Positions 59,074 through 64,000 of a DNA stretch of 64,000 nt are shown piece by piece; the first letter of the stretch is position 1; each line of letters begins with the position of its first letter. The stretch comes from CAVTLG01 sp963735495 (GTDB taxonomy: Bacteria > Chloroflexota > Ktedonobacteria > Ktedonobacterales > Ktedonobacteraceae). The notes below the pieces were generated by a model. The model was not told where the DNA came from. It saw only the letters and a list, made by a program, of their open reading frames with translations, and did no database searches. The stretch covers positions 248,001 through 312,000 of the forward strand of contig CAVTLG010000014.1 of NCBI GenBank assembly GCA_963735495.1. Direction: 5' to 3'. Position numbers and translations under genes: made by a program.

Positions 59074-60120
59074 ATGTCCAGCATTTTAGTCGTCGAGAAT
59101 GAAGGATTAATTACGAGATTAATCAATGACAAGTTGAGGGATGACGAGTATCAAGCTGTCATGATGTTCAACGGCAATGATGCTGTGCAATTTGCGTTAC
59201 GGGAAGTTCCTGCGCTCATCATTCTTGATGTTCTGCTCCCTGGCATGGATGGCTACCGCGTCGTACAGCGTTTGCGTGATCATCCAAAATGTATGCACAT
59301 TCCTATTATTATGTTAAGTTCATGTTGTTCCGCTCTCGATAGGGTGCGAGCCTACGAGCTAGGGGTAGATAGTTATATTTGTAAGCCCTTCTGCCCCGAA
59401 GAGTTGTTGGCACACGTGCGTCGTCAGCTCTGTCGCTATCAACAAAGCACACTTTCCCCCTTGACGCGCCTGCCTGGTGGTTTACAGCTTGAGCGCGCTA
59501 TTGATCATAAGTTGCGCAATGGGCAACCGTGGAGCATTCTCTACCTCGATCTCGATAATTTTAAAGCTTTCAATGATGTCTACGGATTTTTAGCCGGCAA
59601 TGATATGATCCTTTTAGTGGGGCATATTTGTCAGCGTGTGGTCTATGATTACGGCAATGCTGACGATTTTGTCGGGCACATCGGCGGTGACGATTTTGTC
59701 ATTGTGACGACGCCGGAGCGTGAGCACAGCTTATATCGCCATATCATGACGCGCTATACGGAAGAAAGTGCTGTCCTCTATCGCCAGGAAGATCTTGAGC
59801 GTGGCTCTATCAGTGGCGTTGATCGCAAGGGGCGGCCATATCAGTTTCCACTGGTTTCTTTATCTATCGGGGTGGTCAGTGATCAATTCTGCGGCTCCCA
59901 TTCAATTGAAGAGGTGGGACCATTGACGGCGGAGGCCAAGCGACTGGCGAAGCAATCTTCTAGCAATGTCTCACATATTTCGCTGAACTGGGAGACCTCT
60001 TTGCAGACGCAGGCTCGTCTGGCGCATGCGCCATCATCGTTTCCCCTGGCAGGTCCTTTCGATAGTTATTTGTTTCAGTTTGTGGAAGAGGATGCTCTCG
60101 CTGAATTTAAGCCGCGCTGA
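59074..60120 (+). CDS. Response regulator with diguanylate cyclase output (REC-GGDEF)
   Basis: A 348-residue protein. The receiver domain (~1-120) has VVENEG (acidic pair), phospho-acceptor Asp in ALIILDVLLPGMDG (~52) and CKPF (Lys ~107). The GGDEF domain (~128-310) has DLDNFKAFNDVYGFLAGN for metal and GTP binding and GGDDF at the active site, an allowed GG[DE][DE]F variant. No RxxD inhibitory site precedes it. The ~35-residue tail is unassigned. It likely makes cyclic di-GMP when phosphorylated, with dimerised REC domains. AGGTAGGAG precedes the ATG. No partner kinase is adjacent; the frameshifted sensor kinase is 32 kb away. Confidence 0.92.
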   Translation: MSSILVVENEGLITRLINDKLRDDEYQAVMMFNGNDAVQFALREVPALIILDVLLPGMDGYRVVQRLRDHPKCMHIPIIMLSSCCSALDRVRAYELGVDSYICKPFCPEELLAHVRRQLCRYQQSTLSPLTRLPGGLQLERAIDHKLRNGQPWSILYLDLDNFKAFNDVYGFLAGNDMILLVGHICQRVVYDYGNADDFVGHIGGDDFVIVTTPEREHSLYRHIMTRYTEESAVLYRQEDLERGSISGVDRKGRPYQFPLVSLSIGVVSDQFCGSHSIEEVGPLTAEAKRLAKQSSSNVSHISLNWETSLQTQARLAHAPSSFPLAGPFDSYLFQFVEEDALAEFKPR

Positions 60121-60334
60121 TATTGCCTTGCATTCAGATGAGCGAAGCGCGCTCCGCTCCGCCACATGAGCCGAAGGCTAGCAGCGGGAGCCGCGTTTGT
60201 GGCGGTCTAAGAGGGGCCACGACAGTGGCGTTTCTGAATGCTTATGGGTGTGAGGAGATTGCTGTACAGTGCTTCCCACGCGTGCTATGCTACATGCATG
60301 CTCTATTCTGGTGCCTGTTCTATTGAAAGGGAGA

Positions 60335-60769
60335 GTGATTATTACGAGTCAGCATGCTAGTGAACAGCAGCAAGAGATCGAGGACAATTTAGCTGAGGAG
60401 GAACGCGAGGCTCGTCGTATCGCGTTGCGTGAGAATGCCAAGCACATTTTGAGCGAGAGTGGCCTGGCGGAGATGCTGCAGGCGGTCAATCGCAACCTGC
60501 TCAAGGGGCGTGGACATTTTGAGGAGTTCGATACGATTGTCCTCTTCAAGTGGGGGACGATGTCGACGCGTCGTCACATCTGGGTTGAGGTGGTTGGGAG
60601 TAGCATCCGTTTCCGGCTCCAGCCGCACCGCAAGTGTGCCAGCTCCGCGCCGTTGTGCGATGGAGAGTATCATACGTTTAGCCATGCGATGTGGTCTGAT
60701 CACGCTTTACTGCAAGCTGAATTAAAGAAATATTATGATCGCCCTGTTGCCGAAACTTCCTCTGATTAG
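60335..60769 (+). CDS. Unassigned soluble protein (144 aa, GTG start)
   Basis: Not recognised. The GTG at 60335 follows GAAAGGGAGA and is preferred over upstream in-frame ATGs without sites. The N-terminal ~45 residues are a charged helix (QQQEIEDNLAEEEREARRIAL), likely a coiled coil. The remainder is alpha/beta, with GLAEMLQAVNRNLLKGRG, then FDTIVLFKWGTMSTRRHIWVEVV and a Cys-containing FRLQPHRKCASSAPLCDGEYH. It follows the REC-GGDEF gene by ~215 bp on the same strand and is convergent with the next gene. Confidence 0.72.
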   Translation: MIITSQHASEQQQEIEDNLAEEEREARRIALRENAKHILSESGLAEMLQAVNRNLLKGRGHFEEFDTIVLFKWGTMSTRRHIWVEVVGSSIRFRLQPHRKCASSAPLCDGEYHTFSHAMWSDHALLQAELKKYYDRPVAETSSD

Positions 60770-60803
60770 AGGCACTTCATCTGCTGTACTGCAATCATTG
60801 GGG

Positions 60804-61454
60804 TCACATGGGTTCCAGCGCAAGAATACGTGCGACCCCTCCATGTGCCTCACTGGTATTGTGAATCAGCTGATAGCATTCGTCCTCATAGAAATCTTCG
60901 CGTTCCGTATCATTGTCCCAGCTCAAGAAACTCAGCAGCACGGTTCCCTGGATGTAGTCTGTTTCTCCCTGCTTGACGACCTGTCTGGGGGCTGTCTCGT
61001 CCTCATCCATACCGAGCGCGAGAAATGCGAAGGCCAATGTTGGTTGCAGCGCGTGCTGTCGGAGTCCTTGTATCCATCCCTCCTGTATATAGCCAATTTT
61101 CCGTGGCCGCGCTGTTGTCAGGTGGACGGTTGCCAGCAGTGGAGAGGCAATAGGACGTGTGTAGCCCCAGAGGTAGTGCATGGACCATTGTTCGGGGAGT
61201 TCGGTCTGTAAATCGTCTGTTTCGAGCAAGAGGTTTTTGGGGTTATAGTGCTCCTGCGCTTTGCGCCAGCTCTCGTTATCTTCCCAGGTTGTGAGGATAA
61301 GATAATAGGCATTGTTATTGCGACCACGGTAAAAGTGCGATGTGAGCAGTCCGGGAGCATCGCGTATGGTATCTGAGATCCAGCGTATGCGCGCCAGGAC
61401 ATCAGTATCTCTCCCTGCCAGCGTATGGGCCAATGTGGCGATCAGTAGTTCCAT
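60804..61454 (-). CDS. Unassigned protein with N-terminal monooxygenase-like dimeric alpha/beta barrel (216 aa)
   Basis: The first ~75 residues resemble an ABM-type ferredoxin-like fold: MELLIATLAHTLAGRDTDVLARIRW, a PGLLTSHFYRGRNNNAYYLILTTWEDNESWRKAQEH strand-helix pattern common in antibiotic-biosynthesis-monooxygenase domains. The C-terminal part (~120-216) may be a second copy of the fold (TVLLSFLSWDNDTEREDFYEDE). No cofactor motif is visible, so enzymatic function is not claimed. The ATG at 61454 has only a weak ribosome-binding site. It is convergent with the preceding gene. Confidence 0.68.
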   Translation of the reverse strand: MELLIATLAHTLAGRDTDVLARIRWISDTIRDAPGLLTSHFYRGRNNNAYYLILTTWEDNESWRKAQEHYNPKNLLLETDDLQTELPEQWSMHYLWGYTRPIASPLLATVHLTTARPRKIGYIQEGWIQGLRQHALQPTLAFAFLALGMDEDETAPRQVVKQGETDYIQGTVLLSFLSWDNDTEREDFYEDECYQLIHNTSEAHGGVARILALEPM

Positions 61455-61503
61455 AAAAACCAGTCCACCTATCTAGTGCAGTATCCTCATACGGATCTAA
61501 GAG

Positions 61504-61552
61504 AGTGTTTTAGCTCGCTGCTGGTCAAAAGTGTGCGTGTTCCAAACACTAT
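61504..61552. repeat. Small terminal-inverted-repeat element D, copy 2 (degenerate)
   Basis: AGTGTTTTAGC near 61504 and GTGTGCGTGTTCCAAACAC to 61552; the right half matches copy 1 closely and the left half is decayed. It sits just upstream of the 216-aa gene. Confidence 0.65.
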
Positions 61553-61918
61553 CTAAGGGATGGGAAAAAACCTGATGGCACCTCCGACGCCCCGTGACAG
61601 GGGTAATTCTACTCGCACGCTGCCGCATACGTCAAGAGGTTTTGCACCACGATTGCTATACCCTGGGAACCATCGCCAGGGGTATCTCTTGCGCTGGGCA
61701 GCAGGATGCGTCTTTTGGCTACTGTGCTAAGATAGCAATGCCGTGTCCTCAAAGCAGATCGGAAATGATCGTTGGCTATGGCTCCGTGTGTCTCTGTTTA
61801 TTATACGTGCGCCAGCCGAAAGGGTCAATCGATTTAGCAGTACTATGCTAAAAGTGTAGTGGTGCCATCTGTATAGTGATACAGCGTATTATTTTAATAG
61901 TAGAGAAAAAGGATTCCC
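61553..61918. other. Gap upstream of thiL, no gene
   Basis: No gene is supported. The last 60 bp are AT-rich and probably contain the thiL promoter, but no clear -35/-10 pair was found. Confidence 0.4.
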
Positions 61919-62941
61919 ATGGATATTTCTGCACTTGGTGAATTTGAGCTGATTGCGCGTCTCACTGCTGGTTTGAGCAAGCGTCCTATTGATGAGCCGG
62001 GTATTGGCGATGACTGCGCGGTCCTCGATATAGGGGGCGCGGCACTCTTGCTGGCGACCTGTGATAGCCAGGTGGAGGGGAGACATTTCACGTTTCAGAC
62101 GTCACGCCCTGAGGAGATTGGCCGCAAGGCGCTGGCCGTCAATCTGAGCGATGTTGCCGCGATGGGAGGCGAGCCGCGTTATGCGTTAATCTCGCTGCTG
62201 CTGCCTCCTCAGCTTCCACTAGAAAGATTGGATGCTATCTATGCCGGTTTGCGCGCGGAGGCGGAGCAATATGCTACCACCATTGTTGGAGGCAATATTG
62301 CCGGTACGGGTCAGTCTGCGCAATTGGTTATCGATATCACGCTGCTGGGTACGATTGAACGAGGGCATGTTGTGACGCGCGGGGGAGCGCAGAAGGGCGA
62401 TCTGTTGTGTGTCACTGGTGGACTCGGTGACTCGGCGGCTGGTTTGTACTCGTTGTTGCATCCTGATCTGCTGGTAGAGCCGCATGCGCTAGAATTTGTG
62501 CGCCGTATCCACACGACGCCACAACCGCGTGTGCCTGAGGGACGCCTACTCGGTCAGTTGGGACCGAGTGTTGTCACAGCGATGCTGGATATCAGTGATG
62601 GCTTGAGTGGCGACCTACATCATCTGTGTGAGCGTAGCCAGGTTGGTGTACGTGTTGATCTGGCGCGCCTCCCGCTGTCGCTCGCCACACGTGTGGTAGC
62701 GACTGCCGCTGGTCTGGACCCGCTGCAATGGGCCTTGCATGGTGGTGAGGACTACGAATTGCTCTTCACTATTGCGCCGCAGTATGAACAGCGTGTTGTT
62801 GCGACGCTACAGTCTGCCACGGGGACGCAAGTGAGCGTCATTGGCACGATCTTAGCGCTGGATGCCGGTATGAGAGCGCTTTACCCTGATGGGCACGAGG
62901 AAGCATTAAATGTGCAGAGCTGGGATCATCTAAAGCGGTGA
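61919..62941 (+). CDS. thiL: Thiamine-monophosphate kinase
   Basis: A 340-residue PurM-fold kinase that phosphorylates thiamine phosphate to the diphosphate cofactor. Motifs: LGEFELIARL at the N-terminus, GIGDDCAVLDI (~30-40), DSQVEGRHF, GRKALAVNLSDVAAMGG (~64-80), VGGNIAG with GGN, the MLDISDGLSGDLHHL metal block (~222-236), and HGGEDYELLFT near 282. Length is normal. AAAAGGA precedes the ATG. It has no thiamine-gene neighbours. The ThDP it supplies is the cofactor of IlvB in this window. Confidence 0.94.
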   Translation: MDISALGEFELIARLTAGLSKRPIDEPGIGDDCAVLDIGGAALLLATCDSQVEGRHFTFQTSRPEEIGRKALAVNLSDVAAMGGEPRYALISLLLPPQLPLERLDAIYAGLRAEAEQYATTIVGGNIAGTGQSAQLVIDITLLGTIERGHVVTRGGAQKGDLLCVTGGLGDSAAGLYSLLHPDLLVEPHALEFVRRIHTTPQPRVPEGRLLGQLGPSVVTAMLDISDGLSGDLHHLCERSQVGVRVDLARLPLSLATRVVATAAGLDPLQWALHGGEDYELLFTIAPQYEQRVVATLQSATGTQVSVIGTILALDAGMRALYPDGHEEALNVQSWDHLKR

Positions 62942-62989
62942 TGTTTGCTTGTAGGCACCTGACTTGCCGATTAATGCATGGGTTCGAAC

Positions 62990-63092
62990 GGGGAGGGGCG
63001 TGTCCTGGCGACCGCCCTGGGAGCCTAACGACTGCCCCAGGGTCAGTCTGCAAGAGGGAACCAGGGCGCACGCAAGGTGACGCCCTTACCCA
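62990..63092. repeat. Dispersed palindromic element B, copy 3 (long form)
   Basis: Halves GGGGCGTGTCCTGGCGACCG and GGGCGCACGCAAGGTGACGC, as at 8031-8118 and 37310-37374, but with a ~50-bp centre containing an extra CTGGGAG/CCCCAGG dyad. It lies between thiL and the convergent binding-protein gene. Confidence 0.75.
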
Positions 63093-63190
63093 GATCGTGG
63101 GTGATTCTACAGGCCACGACTACCATTCCTCTTGCTCACGTCCCTTTTTCACCCTGGTTTCTTCTCAGCGCATGGAATTTGTCGAAGAGC

Positions 63191-64000
63191 TCAATCGACG
63201 ATCTGGATACTACCATCCCCTTGAATACTCAGCACGACTGGATCTGCCACCAGGCTAGTGACCAGCATATTGCCGTTCAGATGGAGTTTGATAGGACAAC
63301 TCACTCCGGCGAACTGCTCCTTGCTAATGCTTTTTACCAGTTGTGCGCGTGTTGGCAGAGCCTGTGCATTGTGAATGGGGCCGACTGCCCTGGCTACCAG
63401 CTCAATGCCATCGCCAAACAATAATGCCCCTTGATCCAGTGCTCCTGCGCCGCTGCAATAGCTGCCGGGTGTGTCGAACGAGCTACAGAAGCTGGCGTAG
63501 AACTGTTTCTGCCAACTGCCAGAGGTCGCCGGACGCGCCGCCGCCGATACTACGGCATATATCTTCGGCAAGGCCAGTTCATGCTGCCGCGTCCATTGTA
63601 CCAATCCCTGTAATGCCGTCGGCTGGACAAATTCGCCACCAATGATCAAGATCGGCTGCTGTTTTTGTGGCAAGCGTGCGATAGCCTGAGCAATGGTTGT
63701 GACGTCATTGGTCAGCAGAGGAGCAAAGATCACGTCGGGATGAGCGCGTAAGGCATCATTCAAGCCCGCTAGCAGATCGGCTGGTGAGGCTTGTGGGCGT
63801 CCATTGGCGTCCAGCAAGCCGCTGGCGACCGCTGTCTCATAGGCGACAATGTGTGCCTTTTTGAGATGGGAAAATGTACTGATGAAGCCTTGCGCAGACC
63901 CGTTTGATGATGGATTGCTGGGATCATAGAAGACAGCCGCGTTGCGCGCTTTCAACTGCGTATAGGCATAGCGTGCGCCCAGCGTACTCTGTTCCAGATC
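63191..64000 (-). CDS. ABC-type substrate-binding protein, Leu/Ile/Val-binding fold (partial, 5' end outside window)
   Basis: The last 269 residues are visible and the frame is open to the right edge. The part seen resembles lobe 2 of periplasmic binding proteins of the branched-chain amino acid type: AAVFYDPSNPSSNGSAQGF, a PDVIFAPLLTNDVTTIAQAI helix-strand, ILIIGGEFVQPTALQGLV, then QKQFYASFCSSF...ALDQGALLFGDGIELVARAV and a C-terminal strand pair. Three Cys residues (two in CSSF...YCSG, one in VSCPIK) could form a disulfide outside the cell. Ligand and presence of a signal peptide cannot be judged. A receptor-type sensor domain fused to something upstream is also possible. Confidence 0.75.
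   Translation of the reverse strand, partial: DLEQSTLGARYAYTQLKARNAAVFYDPSNPSSNGSAQGFISTFSHLKKAHIVAYETAVASGLLDANGRPQASPADLLAGLNDALRAHPDVIFAPLLTNDVTTIAQAIARLPQKQQPILIIGGEFVQPTALQGLVQWTRQHELALPKIYAVVSAAARPATSGSWQKQFYASFCSSFDTPGSYCSGAGALDQGALLFGDGIELVARAVGPIHNAQALPTRAQLVKSISKEQFAGVSCPIKLHLNGNMLVTSLVADPVVLSIQGDGSIQIVD

Overview
The window looks like a chromosomal segment of a Ktedonobacteria-like member of the Chloroflexota. This is an inference from gene content: a CDC48/VAT-type AAA ATPase, an XPB-type helicase, a ComB homologue, a serine/threonine kinase fused to a PP2C phosphatase, large TPR proteins, Opp-type peptide transporters with paralogous binding proteins, and many short intergenic palindromes. 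No rRNA, CRISPR array, phage or transposase gene was seen. One tRNA (Val, CAC) is present.

Layout. 1-7775 (minus): an oligopeptide/dipeptide ABC transporter operon with two binding lipoproteins, two permeases and two ATPases, the last cut by the left edge. 8217-12881 (minus): three consecutive genes without a firm function, one of them a 746-residue TPR protein. They face a small cyclic-nucleotide-binding protein, a kinase-phosphatase fusion and a polytopic membrane protein (13245-17090). 17282-18703: a protein with a HipA/Fam20-like atypical kinase region, with a 17-bp inverted repeat upstream. 19723-25435: acyl-CoA ligase, ComB, small proteins, tRNA-Val and Pcm. 25587-30608: a frameshifted sensor kinase with a small partner gene, then the CDC48-type ATPase. 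30873-33531: a dialkylglycine-decarboxylase-like aminotransferase, a lone cupin and a divergent LysR regulator around a palindrome. 33892-38239: FtsH, ThpR, an SDR oxidoreductase and a divergent TetR regulator.

38536-46772 (plus) is an amino-acid block: ilvB-ilvN-ilvC-leuA, then thrB-thrC. The ilvB leader encodes a 56-residue peptide that is half Leu/Val/Ile. It is followed by a candidate antiterminator and an intrinsic terminator, so transcription attenuation by branched-chain amino acid supply is the simplest reading. thrC overlaps the first of three tandem GT39-like membrane glycosyltransferase paralogues (46757-53470). The third of these has AUA where its sisters have the start AUG.

53877-64000 holds a small membrane protein, ManA, a thioredoxin-like protein lacking the nucleophilic Cys, the XPB helicase coupled to an alpha/beta-hydrolase with Ala at the nucleophile position, a REC-GGDEF protein, two unassigned proteins, ThiL, and a substrate-binding protein cut by the right edge.

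Four families of short dispersed palindromic elements occupy intergenic gaps; they, the ilv attenuator and several proteins with altered catalytic residues are the most notable observations. All functional calls come from reading motifs and general family resemblance; no database search was possible.
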